From positions 97,712,001 to 97,776,000 of the forward strand of contig OZ231126.1 in NCBI GenBank assembly GCA_965153355.1: a stretch of DNA of 64,000 nt. Direction: 5' to 3'. The translations under genes and the position numbers were made by a program. Shown here piece by piece: positions 32,918 to 44,594 of the stretch. This stretch comes from Flaccisagitta enflata. Its lineage: Eukaryota; Chaetognatha; Sagittoidea; Aphragmophora. Below the pieces are notes generated by a model that was given only the letters and a program-made list of their open reading frames with translations, was not told the DNA's origin and searched no databases. Within the stretch, counting starts at the first letter, position 1. Each line of letters opens with the position of its first letter.

Positions 32918-34634
32918 CAGTCACACATCTCTGGATACCCCCCCAAAGAGAATCGAAAATACCATTTTTTCTGACTGTGCTATTTGTCTTCAGGAACATG
33001 TGGGCTACTGAAAAAAACAAAAAACAAAAAAATTCTTCTGAAATTTTTTCATTTATTTCACTTTTTAGGTAAAAAAAGGGCATTTTTAGCACTTTTTAAG
33101 TATGAAATTGTTCATGCGGCTTAGAAAATCCAAAAAAAATAATGGAAATATATGGCAATAGATAGAATATACACGTTTTTACCCTTCATAAACAGTTTTT
33201 CTAGGTATCATAAAGATTAGAGCTAAAAAATGGCTTAAAAATGACGAAATATGGTTTTTTTCAGTATTTTTCAGTCTAAATTTATTTTTACAGCATTTCA
33301 ACTCCCAAAAAATCCTAGAAAAGTGGAGTAATAGTCTGAGCTTAACTACTTTTACCTTGAACAATCAGAAAATTTTGATTTTTTTAGGTTTAGAGTTAAA
33401 AAATAGCTAAAAAATAGCAAAATATTGTGTTTTTAGGCATCTTAAAGTAAATAATTATTTGTGCACTTTTATAAATAAAAAAAAAATACTGGAAATGTGT
33501 GGCAATAGATAGAATATAGATGTTCTTACCTTTCACAAAAAGTTTTTTTAGACATCTTAAAGATTAAAGTTTAAAAATGGCGTAAAAATACTGAAATATG
33601 TTTTTTTTCAGCATTTTTAAGTCTCAAATTTTTTAATACAGCATTTCAACTCCAAAAAATCCTAGAAATATATAGTAGTAGTCTGAATTTAAATACTTTT
33701 GCCCTGAACAATCAATAATTTTTTTAAGTTCATAGTTTAAAAATGGCTTTTAAAGAGCAAAATATTATTTTTTTAAGCATTTTCAAGTAAAAGATTGTTT
33801 ATGCGGTGTTATAAATTTTTGGAAATTCATGAACAATCTTTTAATTTAAGAATATCAATTTTTTGTTCTTTCAAGTAAAACTCAGACTACTACTACACAT
33901 TTCTAAGATTTTTGGGAGTTGAAATGCTGTATTAAAAAAAACAAAACATATTTTAGTATTTTTACGCAATTTTTAAACTTTAATCTTTAAAATGTCTAAA
34001 AAAAACTTTTTGTGAAAGGTAAAAACATGTATATTCTATCTATTGCCACACATTTCCAGTATTTTTTTTTTATTTATAAAAGTGCATAAATAATTATTTG
34101 CTTTAAGATGCTTAAAAACACAATATTTTGCTATTTTTTAGCTATTTTTTAACTCTAAACCTAAAAAAATCAAAATTTACTGATTGTTCAGGGTAAAAGT
34201 AGTTAAGCTCAGACTACTACTACACTTTTCCAGGATTTTTTGGGAGTTAAAATGCTGTAAAAACAAATTTAGACTAAAAACTACGGAAAAAAACTATATT
34301 TCATCATTTTTAGGCCATTTTTAAGCTCGAATCTGTATGATACCTAGAAAAACTGTTTATGAAGGGTAAAAACGTGTATATTCTATCTATTGCCATACGT
34401 TTCCAGTATTTTTTCGGATTTTCTAAACTGCATGAACAATTTAATACTTAAAAAGTGCTAAAAATGCCCTTTTTTTACCTAAAAAGTGAAATAAATGAAA
34501 AAATTTCAGAGGAATTTTTTTTGTTTTTTGTTTTTTTCAGTAGCCCACATGTTCCTGAAGACAAATAGCACAGTCAGAAAAAATGGTATTTTCGATTCTC
34601 TTTGGGGGGGTATCCAGAGATGTGTGCAGTCACA
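32918..34634. mobile_element. 1.7-kb palindromic fold-back element
   Basis: Near-perfect palindrome centred near 33780. Outer ends read CAGTCACACATCTCTGGATA and its inverse. Each arm (about 850 bp) contains two direct copies, about 343 bp apart, of a block with GGCAATAGATAGAATATA. The whole is therefore a four-fold array in W-X-X'-W' order. AT-rich and non-coding. AACAAGGCCGG is found just outside both ends. Confidence 0.85.
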
Positions 34635-34668
34635 GACGGTGGGGCAGGAGCAGTAAAGCAACAAGGCC

Positions 34669-34825
34669 GGGTACACGGCCAATACCAGTTGCGGATGGGT
34701 GGGGGGGGCGGAAATGTGCGTTTTCACACTTTTCAACTCGTGCTCACAGACCGACGTACCAACAGACCAAAGGACCGACGGACCGACGGACAAAGGCTAT
34801 TATAGAGTTGCGTGTCCGCAACTGA
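34669..34825 (+). mobile_element. hairpin-element family 1, copy f
   Basis: Head ACAAGGCCGGGTACACGGCC with AGTTGCGGAT; tail AGTTGCGTGTCCGCAACT then GAAAA. It directly follows the right arm of the 1.7-kb palindrome. A further tail-only scrap (AGTCGTGTGCGACT) is at 34885-34900. Confidence 0.75.
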
Positions 34826-35107
34826 AAACAGCTCGCAATGTGACAGACTGATTGAACTACCGACTGACCAACACGGCGTGGTGTAGAGTCGTGTGCGACT
34901 GAAAATGGAAGCCATTTGTGAATTGTGCACTTTGGATCGCAAAAATCAGGCCGAATTTGGCTGAGAATAGAGAGGGCTTTTCAGGCTACTGGATAAGAGG
35001 ATGGAAGGATAGACAAATATATGGAAGCTCATCCCTGTATTGTTTTGGAAATCAGCATATTGGGCCCCTGCCCAAAAAGTGTCTTGGCTCAACAAAAAAA
35101 CATGAGC

Positions 35108-35134
35108 ATTGTATGAAACATGCGACTGAAGAAA

Positions 35135-35195
<61 letters not shown>

Positions 35196-35313
35196 GGTCG
35201 ATTGACATAAGCATTGTATGAAACATGCGACTGAAGAAAAACACACACACACACGCACATGCATACGCGCAAACACACACACACACGCACATGCACACGC
35301 GCAAACACACATA

Positions 35314-35382
<69 letters not shown>
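35108..35382. repeat. duplicated (CA)n arrays
   Basis: A 29-bp leader (GCATTGTATGAAACATGCGA plus CTGAAGAAA) occurs at 35108 and 35211, each time followed by a (CA)n array. The second array is longer and has AACACACATGCAC interruptions. Confidence 0.93.
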
Positions 35383-35384
<2 letters not shown>

Positions 35385-35487
35385 CGCGTAAAGAGATCAA
35401 GAATAACATCTTGTCTTGGGTAGATAAAGGGTGAGCATCTAGTGACGACAAAAACCGGATTTATTCCTGTGATATGATAACGGTCCC

Positions 35488-35642
35488 ACGAGAAAGTGAG
35501 TAAGCAAGCATGTCAATGGAGTGAGCGAGGGAACCAAGGGTAGTGAAGCGGAGCAAAGTTGAGCACCGCGGAGCGAGTGAGCAGTGCGAGCAAACGAACT
35601 GACGTAAAGAGTGACCAAGAGGCCTGTTAAAAATGTGGTCGT
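35488..35642. repeat. dispersed GTGAGCGAG repeat, copy 2
   Basis: Related to 20465-20610 and 58850-58937: GTGAGCGAGGG, GCGGAGCGAGTGAGC and GTGACCAAGAGGCCTGTTAA. Confidence 0.45.
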
Positions 35643-35653
35643 CTGTGGCCCTT

Positions 35654-35780
35654 ATTAGTTACAAACACGCAACTCTATAAGAGCCTTTGTTCTTCTGTAG
35701 GTATGTCTGTCCGTTAGTCCGTCTGTCCGTTGGTCCCTCCATCTGTGAGTCCCTCCATCCGTTGGTAAGTAATTCTAGAG
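35654..35780 (-). mobile_element. hairpin-element family 1, tail fragment r
   Basis: Inverted tail TTAGTTACAAACACGCAACT and core AAGAGCCTTTGTTC with GTCCGTCTGTCCG repeats; no head. Confidence 0.5.
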
Positions 35781-36409
35781 GCGCATTTACAAGACTCATT
35801 TCCTGAAACCAACAACCCCATGACTTAAAAAAATCAGCAAATAGATTTTTAAGGGGACCTGATGATGAATTTTTCAAAACTCATAAGAAAAAAATATTTT
35901 ATAATTTTTTTTTATTTTGAATCTAAATATAACATTATTTTTTTATTTTTGACCAAAAGAAGTCTTTAAAAAAACTCAATAAATTCCTCAAAAAAAATTT
36001 TTTTTTCAAAATAGTTTTTTTATTAAATAAAAGTTTTTTAAAGAAAAAATTTTTTTTTCAAAAATTCAGTGAATTTTTTAAAGGGTTTCCTTAAGTCTTT
36101 TGATGGAAAGAAACGTATATTTGGATTCAGCATATCAAATTTTATAAAATATTTTGTTTTCATGTTTTTTGAAAATTTGAAGAATTTTTTAAGGGAGTTC
36201 CCATAACCCAAAGATAAAAAAGAAGGCATATTTGGATTCAGCATGATAAAAACTACAACATATTTTGCTTTCAGCAATTTTTAAGAAAAGACTATGTCCC
36301 CTTCAGAAGAGATAGCTACTAGTAAAATAACTACAACGTTCTTAATTTTTGAGTATTTTCAAGGCTTGATGTTCTTATAAACTAGGTTCTTATAAAAAAT
36401 AAAAAGCTT
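35781..36409. other. AT-rich intron with internal duplication
   Basis: Two related blocks around 36040-36130 and 36165-36260 share AAGGCATATTTGGATTCAGCAT-like text and GAATTTTTTAA. No gene seen. Confidence 0.45.
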
Positions 36410-37607
36410 AAAAACAACAGTCCTCGACTGTAGTCTATTTGGAGTCCGACCCGGCTACTCAGTCTGACCCAGCTACTCAGTCTGACCCGGCTACTCAGTC
36501 TGACCCGGCTACTCAGTCTGACCCGGCTACTCAGTCTGACCCGGCTACTCAGTCTGACCCGGCTACTCAGTCTGACCCGGCTACTCAGTCTGACCCGGCT
36601 ACTCAGTCTGACCCGGCTACTCAGTCTGACCTGCCTCTTGTCTTTTAGCTACCTCAGTCTGACCTACCTCAGTCTGTCCCGGCTGTCATACCCAGTCTAC
36701 TCAGTCTGACCCAGCTACCGATTGCATACCTTAAAGTCCATGATGGCATACCTTGAAGTTCATGGTGGCATACCTTGAAGTTCATGGTGGCATACCTTGC
36801 AGCCTATGATGGCATACCTTGAAGCCCATGATGGCATTCCTTGAAGTCCATGAAAGCATACCTTATAATCCAACAATAAAAAAAAAAAAAAAATTTTTTT
36901 CAAAAAAAAAATATTTTTCAAAGAAAAAAAAAATTTTTTTATTTTTTTTCAAAAAAATTTTTTTCAAAAAAAAAAATTTTTTTCAACAAAAAAATTTCAA
37001 AAAAATTAAAAAAAAAAAATCTTTAAGTCCAGGATATAATGTTACTAGAAACATCATAAATACCCTTATATTTTCTTAACCAATACTCAGAATTTACTGA
37101 AATCTTGCAGGGGAGCTTTAATTGATGCAATGAACCATCACAACAAGTTTGAACAACATTGGCGAACCTTTACTACCCTTCCCCTATGTAGATTGCACAA
37201 GTCTAGGAATCAATATTGCTAGCAAAATACCCTAATATCTTCTAAACCAATACTCAGAATTATCTGAAATCTTGCAGGGGAGCTTTAATTACTACAACGA
37301 ACTTCCAAAACAAGTTTAAACAACATTAGTGAACCTTTACTACCCTTCCCCTATGTAAATTTCATAAGTCCAGGAATTAATATTACTACAAAAATAATAG
37401 GCAAAGGGTATTAAATATTTATGAATGTTGTTGAAAGTTGGTACACAGGTTAGTAATGCCCTTAAAATAACACTGACCAAGTTTCATCAACATCTGAGTT
37501 GTGGTTCTCAAGTTTTTAAGGGTTGACACGAACAAACAAACGACGGCTTACTACACGATCAAGGCTATGTTATAGTCCTCGACGTAAACTGATCGTCGAG
37601 GACAAAA
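36410..37607 (+). mobile_element. hairpin-element family 3, copy 1
   Basis: Head AAAAAGCTTAAAAACAACAG then TCCTCGACTG. Tail hairpin AGTCCTCGACG-loop-CGTCGAGGAC followed by AAAAAG at 37574-37608. The head AGTCCTCGAC equals the 5' arm of the tail. The core has an 18-bp satellite (CCCGGCTACTCAGTCTGA, about 36460-36640), a few 22-bp CCATGATGGCATACCTTGA units (36735-36865) and a run of alternating A and T blocks. The tail ends 3 bp before the exon-10 repeat array. Confidence 0.7.
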
Positions 37608-37610
37608 AGT

Positions 37611-37857
37611 GTAGATCATCACATGTACACATCTTACCTTTCGGAGCTATTCTCTTGAGTGTCGTTTGGGATTTGAGCATTTGCTTGGAGGATGGAGAAT
37701 TCATCAAAGCATCAATGCAAGTAGATCATCACACATACACATCTTACCTTTCGGAGCTATTTTCTTAAGTGGCGTTTTGGATTTGAGCATTTGCTTGGAG
37801 GATGGAGAATTCATCAAAGCATCAATGCAAGTAGATCATCACACGTACACATCTTAC
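37611..37857 (-). repeat. extra copies of exon 10 3' end (110-bp units)
   Basis: Three 110-bp units (37611-37720, 37721-37830, 37831-37930) each hold, on the minus strand, the last 70 bp of exon 10, the donor GTAAGA and about 35 bp of intron. The third is the real exon end. The other two keep KQMLKSKTPLKKIAPK-type coding text and a donor but no acceptor. Reading past the first donor meets TGA near the next unit. Confidence 0.85.
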
Positions 37858-37996
37858 CCTTCGGAGCTATTTTCTTAAGTGGCGTTTTGGATTTGAGCAT
37901 TTGCTTGGAGGATGGAGAATTCATCAAAGCGGCTTTGGCGAGTGACTGAGATGGAAGATGGCGCGAAGGAGTGGAAGGAGACGCGAACCATGGAGA
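37858..37996 (-). CDS. GON4L exon 10
   Basis: 139 nt; acceptor TTTTTCCCCAG, donor GTAAGA; phase 0 to 1. Reads SPWFASPSTPSRHLPSQSLA, then MNSPSSKQMLKSKTPLKKIA and PK. Ser/Pro/Lys-rich, probably disordered and a candidate for proline-directed phosphorylation. Its 3' part is repeated twice more just downstream and once at 19.2 kb. Confidence 0.88.
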
Positions 37997-38215
37997 CTGG
38001 GGAAAAACAAAAGGGCAACTCAAGTCAAAAACATTAAACTTAGAAAAATTCCTTAGGTCGACTATAAGCCAATGGCTTATTAAGCCATCGCATTGTAAAT
38101 TAACCTGTTTGCTTAGGATAAATAGGGCCTAGGCCTAGGGAATGCATGGGTCTAAAACTTGATTTGAAATGACAGTTAGGAACGTGGGAGGGAGTAACAA
38201 TGATGAAATTCGCAC

Positions 38216-38298
38216 CTTTACAGATGATGGAGGGCGAAACGGAGAGAATTCCCGAGAACTCTCAATGTGACCTTTGAATGGAGTTTCCAAGTCGGATC
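38216..38298 (-). CDS. GON4L exon 9
   Basis: 83 nt; acceptor CTCTTCACAG, donor GTGCGA. Two bases complete a Gly codon, then SDLETPFKGHIESSREFSPF and RPPSSVK, ending in phase 0. The DLETPFK motif echoes NLDTPFK in exon 8, suggesting an ancient repeated peptide. Confidence 0.87.
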
Positions 38299-38446
38299 CT
38301 GTGAAGAGAAAAACATGCACACATTCTTAATACATTTCTTATTGCATTTTACAACTGTGTATTGTGTAAAACCCAAGCCACAAAAGTTAGTTAGAGCTTA
38401 GACTGCGTGTTCTCGTTCATTCTCTAAACTAGAGTTTATCGTGTAC

Positions 38447-38577
38447 CTGGGCATGAGCCCGTTTTGAAAGGCGTATCCAAATTATCGGAGACGTACGACG
38501 TTCGATCGCTGAACGAATCTTCGAGCCGAGAGCTGTAGGGAGAATCCACCACACTGCCCGAGTAGAACGAAGGAGGG
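38447..38577 (-). CDS. GON4L exon 8
   Basis: 131 nt; acceptor CACATTCCAG, donor GTACAC. One base completes the Ser codon left by exon 7 (phase 2). It reads PPSFYSGSVVDSPYSSRLED, then SFSDRTSYVSDNLDTPFK. Ser-rich. The phase match to exon 7 is what places this exon directly after the large exon. Confidence 0.87.
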
Positions 38578-39282
38578 CTGGAATGTGAATGGAGAAGATG
38601 GGAAATATAGGGGGAAACTGCGCAACATAAATTATAATTCAAGGAAAATAAAAGATTAAAAGGTGTCAGTCCAGTCGTGCATTTTTTTCTTTCCTTCCGA
38701 GTATCTTAAATTTTGCCCTGGGATCTCCCGACTTATCAAATCCCCTTATCTTGTCTAACATTCTGTTTTCCGACTCTGAGTAACCTGCCGAACAACCCTT
38801 AAAATAGGTATAACGGCTATTTGCTTGCGCATTAGAAATAAATCTAGACACGAGCAAAAACGAAATGAGACCGATTGATCACTTCCGCTTTAGGTTCATT
38901 AAAAATGTTAAAAATGATCGTATAATCAAAACCAAATATTTTTCTGGAAGGGAATTCAGAGAGCTATCGACCGATGTCAATTATAACCGCATGCGACAAA
39001 AATAAGACAGTTTTTTTCTTATTTTTTCCCTTCTATCGAAGATTACACAAATATGCGACTATGAGTATTTTTGCACGCAAAATGGTTTGATTCGTCTTCG
39101 TTTTTTCTTTCCAATGAGCTATTTACCAAACTACAGTTCCTTCTCTCTCAGCCTCTCTGGAGGTTCAAAGATGACGCTATAAGCTCGATTTTTTGCTGTT
39201 TTCTTTGCCCGTGTTTCTGTTTACCACAAATATTGATTCATCACGCCCGCGATAAAGAATCAATCGATCTCGCATGTTTACA
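38578..39282. other. intron, nothing recognised
   Basis: No exon or repeat seen up to the (CAA)n array that begins at 39283. Confidence 0.5.
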
Positions 39283-39285
39283 AAT

Positions 39286-39327
<42 letters not shown>

Positions 39328-39412
39328 TCAAAAGCAAAAAAAACAACAACAAAGTTAACACTAAAAGCAAAAATAACAACAACAACAACAAAAACAACAA
39401 CAACAACAGAGT
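39283..39412. repeat. (CAA)n microsatellite
   Basis: About 15 pure CAA units, then interrupted CAA/AAA text. Confidence 0.95.
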
Positions 39413-39484
39413 TTGAAAATGAAGCAGTGTTTATAAAAATCATTATTTCAATATTCTTATTAGGCGAAGACATTTTGATTCTTT

Positions 39485-39847
39485 TAAGTCGCGTGCTACG
39501 CGACTCTACACCCCGCTATGTCGGTCAGTCGATCAGTTGGTTGGTCAGTCGGTTGGTTGGTTGGTCGTTTGGTCGGTCGGTCCCCTTTTGAGCAGCGGCC
39601 CCAAAGGGGTCGATGACCTATGCTTTCACACATATGGGGAATTTTCTCCTCCTCCTCCTTCTCCTTCTTCTCCTTCTTTGTACCCCCCCCCTCTCCCCAG
39701 CCTCCAGGCCCATATCTCAGCCTGGAGACCCATATCTCAGCCTCGAGGCCCAAATCCCAGTCTTGAGGCCCAAATCCCACCCTCAATTCTGTCTGTCTGT
39801 CTGTCTGTCTGTCTGAGTCTGTCTGTCTGTCTGTCTCTCTGTCTCTC

Positions 39848-39904
<57 letters not shown>
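39485..39904. mobile_element. family-1 tail joined to family-2 left end, then (CTGT)n(CT)n
   Basis: Positions 39485-39590: inverted tail AGTCGCGTGCTACGCGACT and GGTCGGTTGGTTGG core. Positions 39591-39785: family-2 left end GAGCAGCGGCCCCAAAGGGG, then repeats of GGCCCATATCTCAGCCT. Positions 39787-39904: (CTGT)n followed by (CT)n. Neither element shows its second end. Confidence 0.6.
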
Positions 39905-39910
<6 letters not shown>

Positions 39911-40039
39911 TCTGGGATACCATCTATTTGTAATATTTTCTTTTTTATCAATCCCCCCCTGGCCTTTCTCTCCCATTGTTTGTACAGGCTCCTGATGAAT
40001 TATTCAATTTTCGTTGATCGTCCATCGCAAATTTACCTT

Positions 40040-40197
40040 TTTAGTTGGCTACTACGAGACTCTATAACCTGCTATGTCTGTCGGTCTGTCCATCACTATT
40101 AGCTTTTCCATGTTTTTGAGTGTCTACTGGTCCTGCCCAAACGCTCAATTAGCTTTTTTTTTCACCGCCCCTGCCCACCCACATCCAGCCTTGTTTT
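40040..40197 (-). mobile_element. hairpin-element family 1, copy h
   Basis: Inverted copy: tail side TTTAGTTGGCTACTACGAGA, head side ending CATCCAGCCTTGTTTTT. Diverged, with only partial hairpin pairing. Confidence 0.55.
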
Positions 40198-40773
40198 TCG
40201 TTGCATCTCTTTAATGATAAGTCAGTGAGTCTGTTTGTCCAAGCGTCATTTTAATCACTTTATAGATAGGCCCTTCAATTACGCATTCGACAACCTGCTG
40301 CACAATCAGGGAACGACAAAGTGCGGGAGCACGGGAGCAATGCTCCAAGGCAGTGAGCAGTCTTGTAGGCAGCAGAGGAAAGAAAAGAGGGACAAACAAA
40401 GAGAGGAAAAAAGAAAGAGGGAAAAAGAGAAAGAAAGAGGGAAAAAAACGAGGGAAAAAAGAAAAATAAGGAGAAAGAAAAGGAAGTAAAAACAAGAGAG
40501 ACAAAAAGAAAGAGTGCAACAAAGAAGAAAATTGAAAAAGAAAAAAAAGACCAGAAAATTAAGGATTGTATAGTTGGAACATCTGCATTATCAAATTTGA
40601 TTAGTTCCTGCCAACAAAGTTTTGCCTTTAAAGTTCATGTTAAAAAAAAAACAAATGATACATAGATGTATAATTGCTGATGTAAATCATCTGAAGCGTA
40701 TAATTATTTTCATACTCAATGTTTCTTATTTAGTGCTACCCTTACAAGGTCAAGTGAAGGAAGTAATGAGGTT

Positions 40774-40927
40774 TTTAGTTGCGGACACACAACTCTATAA
40801 GAGGCTTTGTCTGTCCGTCCGTCCATCCATTGGTCCGTCCATCAGCACGAGTCGAAAAATGGGAAAACACGCATATCCGCCCCTGCCCACCCGTCTGCAA
40901 CTGGTGCCCGTGTATCCGGCCTTGTTT
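40774..40927 (-). mobile_element. hairpin-element family 1, copy i
   Basis: Inverted copy with tail TTAGTTGCGGACACACAACT and head GTGTATCCGGCCTTGTT. The head motif (AGTTGCAGAC on its sense strand) matches the tail arm AGTTGCGGAC at 9 of 10. Confidence 0.72.
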
Positions 40928-41939
40928 AAAAAGATTCCTCATTCCTCCCTACCAAATCCATTTGGTTGATGTACTGCATATTACTATCAAATTATTTTGC
41001 TGTTTCAATCATTTGAAAATCATACGCAAATTTTGTAGGCAGCAACCAGTAGAATTTTTTTTGCTCGTAGGCAGCGAAAAATTTTGTCGGACCCTGTGCA
41101 CAATACCCAATGTAAGTAAGTTGAGAATTTTACCTAGCTTCGATATAGTGAAGATATTGCAGTAGATTTATGGAGATCGTTAACAGTAAACAGATTTATA
41201 AAACTTTAAAAGTTGGGAGCTTCAATGGTGGCTTTTAGGATAGGCCCTTCAAGGATGCACTTGACGACCTGCTGCAGCTGCAGCATACATGATGTTGACC
41301 TGTGTGATTTATACATTTATACTTTATTTGGTATACATGAGGTTACCTAAGTAAAAAATGGGAGATTTTACTGACTAAAAGAGCTTCAATTATGTATTTG
41401 TGAAAAGAACCTTCAAGGATGCACTTGACGACCTGCTGCAGCATACCCGAGGTCAACAAGTGAGAATGTGACCTGATTTTGTTATGGAGTGGGGTTAAAT
41501 AAGTAAACCATTGGAGATCTGATTGATCCCTAACTCGAAAAGACTTCAAACAGGTGGAAACCCTTTTTTGGGGATTTCCTCCTAATTTTAATTTTCAAGT
41601 GACTCTTTCCAGCGCCTTACCATTCAAACGAAGCTAAAAGAATCGGCTCATTTTTTAAAAATACTTACACACACTGTATGTGGTAGGTTTCCAGCAGTTT
41701 TCAGGCATTTTTGACCTGATCTAAGGGACCAACTGCAAAAAACACAGCTGCCAAAAATCTCGCTAATTTTTTCATCAAAAAATTGATATAACTATAAGGG
41801 TAAATTCGATTTTTTTGGGCAAAAAATGGCTGAGACCTCCCAAAACCTCACCTCAGAGACACGTTTGAGTGAAAAAGGCCAATTAATGAGTACTGACATC
41901 AATTTGAAAAAATTAGGTCGTATACCTACTTAAAATCCA
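40928..41939. other. intron with small direct repeats
   Basis: GATGCACTTGACGACCTGCT is repeated at about 41254 and 41418, with a weaker relative near 40280. No exon seen. Confidence 0.45.
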
Positions 41940-43330
41940 CCATAATACACAGAATAAAAAAGCTTCAAAATTACAGTCCCCGACTGGGGACTGTAATTTT
42001 TGAAACTTTCTCGTTGCGTAAACACAACTCGAGAAGATACACGACAAGACAGGAATTTCAAGAGAGAGAGAAAAAAAAAATTTGTTTTAATGATGACAAA
42101 ACTTGATAATGATAACAATAGTGGATGATGATGATAACAACAATGAATGATAATGACAACAAAAATCTAAGAAGAAAATGTTAAAAAAATTTTACAAAAA
42201 AATTTTTTTTTAAATTTTCAAAAAAAAATAATGAATTTTTTTATTTTTAAATTTTCCACAAAACAAGGCCGGATACACGGCCACCAGTTGCGGACAGGTG
42301 GGCAGGGGCGTTTTTCCCACTTTTCAACCCGAGCGTGACGGACGGACGGATGGACGGACCAACGGACCGATGGACAGACAAAGCCTCTTATAGAGTTGCG
42401 TGTCCGCAACTAAAAAATTTTCAAAAAATTTTCAAAAAATTTTTCAAAAAAGTTTTTCAAAAAATTTTTTAAAAAAGTTATCAAAATTTTTTTCAAAAAA
42501 ATTTTTAAAAAAAATTTTAAAAATTTTTTTTTCAGAAAAATTTAGTAGTCGAAGATGATGACAGTAGTTGAAGATGATGACAGTAGTTGAGGATGATGAC
42601 AGTAGATGAAGATGATGACAGTAGATGAAGATGATGACAGTAGATGAAGATGATGACAATAGTTGAAGATGATGACAATAGTTGAAGATGATGACAGTAG
42701 TTGAAGATGATGACAGTAGTTGAAGATGATGACAGTAGTTGAAGATGATGACAGTAGTTGAAGATGATGACAGTAGTTGAAGGTGATGACAGTAGTTGAA
42801 GATGATGACAGTAGTTGAAGATGATGACAGTAGTTGAAGATGATGACAGTAGTTGAAGATGATGACAGTAGTTGAAGATGATGACAGTAGTTGAAGATGA
42901 TGACAGTAGTTGAAGATGATGACAGTAGTTGAAGATGATGACAGTAGTTGAAGATGATGACAGTAGTTGAAGATGATGACAGTAGTTGAAGATGATGATG
43001 ATGACAGTAGTTGAAGATGATGACAGTAGTTGAAGATGATGACAGTAGTTGAAGATGATGACAGTAGTTGAAGATGATGACAGTAGTTGAAGATGATGAC
43101 AGTAGTTGAAGATGATGACAGTAGTTGAAGATGATGACAGTAGTTGAAGACGATGACAGTAGTTGAAGACGATGAGAGTAGTTGAAGACGATGACAGTAG
43201 TTGAAGATGATGACAGTAGTTGAAGATGATGATAGTAGTTGAAGATGATGACAGAAGTTGAAGATGAATCTTGATATCCATGATGGCAAACCTAAAGAAA
43301 AATCAGAATGTAATAAATGAGCAAGCAAAG
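41940..43330. mobile_element. family-3-like element with 19-bp satellite
   Basis: At 41957-42007 the family-3 head text TTCAAAATTACAGTCCCCGA is folded back on itself as a palindrome. After AT blocks and a nested family-1 copy (42262-42413) comes a 19-bp satellite, GATGATGACAGTAGTTGAA, about 38 copies from 42541 to 43265. It ends near ATCCATGATGGCAAACC, a relic of the 22-bp family-3 satellite. The tail was not found. The ~315-codon open frames through the satellite are artefacts. Confidence 0.6.
42262..42413 (+). mobile_element. hairpin-element family 1, copy j (best preserved)
   Basis: Head AACAAGGCCGGATACACGG, CCACCAGTTGCGGACAGGTG; core of GGACGGACGGATGGACGG repeats; tail TATAGAGTTGCGTGTCCGCA and ACTAAAAA. 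The head AGTTGCGGAC is the exact reverse complement of the tail GTCCGCAACT. 152 bp, a good reference copy. Confidence 0.8.
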
Positions 43331-43585
43331 GATTCATCAACTCCAATCCTCTATATGACATAGCAACCAAAAAACTCAGGGACAAAAGCATCGAATGATC
43401 AACTTATATTTTAAATATCAAGTTTGTCAAATGAAATTAAGACACTTAAATACCTTCCTCCAGTTTAGGCTGTTATTCCACGAACCCCACTGTAGTTATA
43501 TGTTATTGCACCCCAATACTACACAAAACTGTGGCAAAACCTATTGTTATGTGATTTTCACTCAGAATTGTTTTAAAAGCACAGT

Positions 43586-43621
43586 GCGGGGTGTTGAGTC
43601 GCGTAGCACGCGACTAAAAAT
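43586..43621 (+). mobile_element. hairpin-element family 1, tail scrap
   Basis: GTTGAGTCGCGTAGCACGCG then ACTAAAAA: hairpin tail only, with a variant loop. Confidence 0.5.
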
Positions 43622-43900
43622 ACTGTTTCAAAAAAGAAGGAAGAAAGGGGAAAAGAAGAAAGGGGAAAGGAACAAATGGAGAAGGAAGAAAGGATTGAAA
43701 TGAAGGAAGAAAGAAAGAAACGATGGAATAAATAACTTTCTTTTAAAGATTTAGGCCATTTTGGTACTGTGATTTTATCGCTGTGTGTAATTGAAAACGG
43801 GGCACGCGACTGATACCCTGTAAAGCATGTTATTTCTTTACTCATTCTTTCTTTACTTTTTTCCAGATTTTTTTTCCTTTCTATATCTTTTCCTTTCTTC

Positions 43901-44042
43901 TTAGTTGCAAACACGAAACTCTAGAAGAGCCTTTGTCCATCCGTCGGTCCGTCCGTTGGTCCGTGAGCACGAGTCGAAAAGTGTGAAAACGCGCATTTCC
44001 GCCCCCTGTCCGCAACTGGTGGCCGTGTATCCGGCCTTGTTT
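43901..44042 (-). mobile_element. hairpin-element family 1, copy k
   Basis: Inverted copy within duplication A: tail TTAGTTGCAAACACGAAACT, head GTGTATCCGGCCTTGT. It continues into a CTTT-rich tract (44043-44280). Confidence 0.7.
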
Positions 44043-44088
44043 CTCCTTCTTCCTCCTTTTTTTCTTTTTCTTTTTCTTTTTCTTTCTC

Positions 44089-44120
<32 letters not shown>

Positions 44121-44284
44121 GCATTTTCCTTCTTTCTCTTTCTCTTTCTCTTTTTTTTTCCTTCTTTCTCTTTCTCTTTCTTTTTTTGCATTTTCTTTCT
44201 TTCTTTCTCTTTCTCTTTTTTTTTTTTGCATTTTCCTTCTTTCTCTTTCTCTTTCTCTTTCTTTTTCTTTTTCTTTTTCTTCTT

Positions 44285-44426
44285 TTTAGTAGCGTACCCT
44301 TTTGTCTATCAATTGATCAGTTGATCACTTCTTTTATGATTTTATTTCTTTGACCTCACTGCTCCTGCCCAAATGGTCTGGTGACCTCAAATATGGCCCC
44401 TGGTAGCCATGTATCCGGCCTTGTTC
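44285..44426 (-). mobile_element. hairpin-element family 1, copy l
   Basis: Inverted copy: tail TTTTTAGTAGCGTACCC, head ATGTATCCGGCCTTGTTC. It shares the GACCTCAAATATGGCCCC core with copy d and has lost the head palindrome motif. Confidence 0.65.
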
Positions 44427-44594
44427 TTTTTCTTTTTGTTCATCTTCAAAGGCCCTCCGAGAGGCCATCATGTTCTTCCGAGTGACGGGGTTACTGGTTG
44501 CTCCACAAAATGCACGTCTGGGTGTCACAGAGCACAAGCCATCTGTCGGGCGGTGATGCAATGTGATGTGCATGTTTGATATTTTCTCATTTAC

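Noticed and set aside
36439-36648. SDPATQ repeat peptide as a secreted repeat protein
   Set aside because: An 18-bp satellite within an element core; no signal peptide and no conservation outside the repeat.
42444-43391. 315-codon frame of Ser/Ile/Tyr/Cys repeats as a gene
   Set aside because: Product of a 19-bp satellite read in a stop-free frame; three frames give similar repeats.
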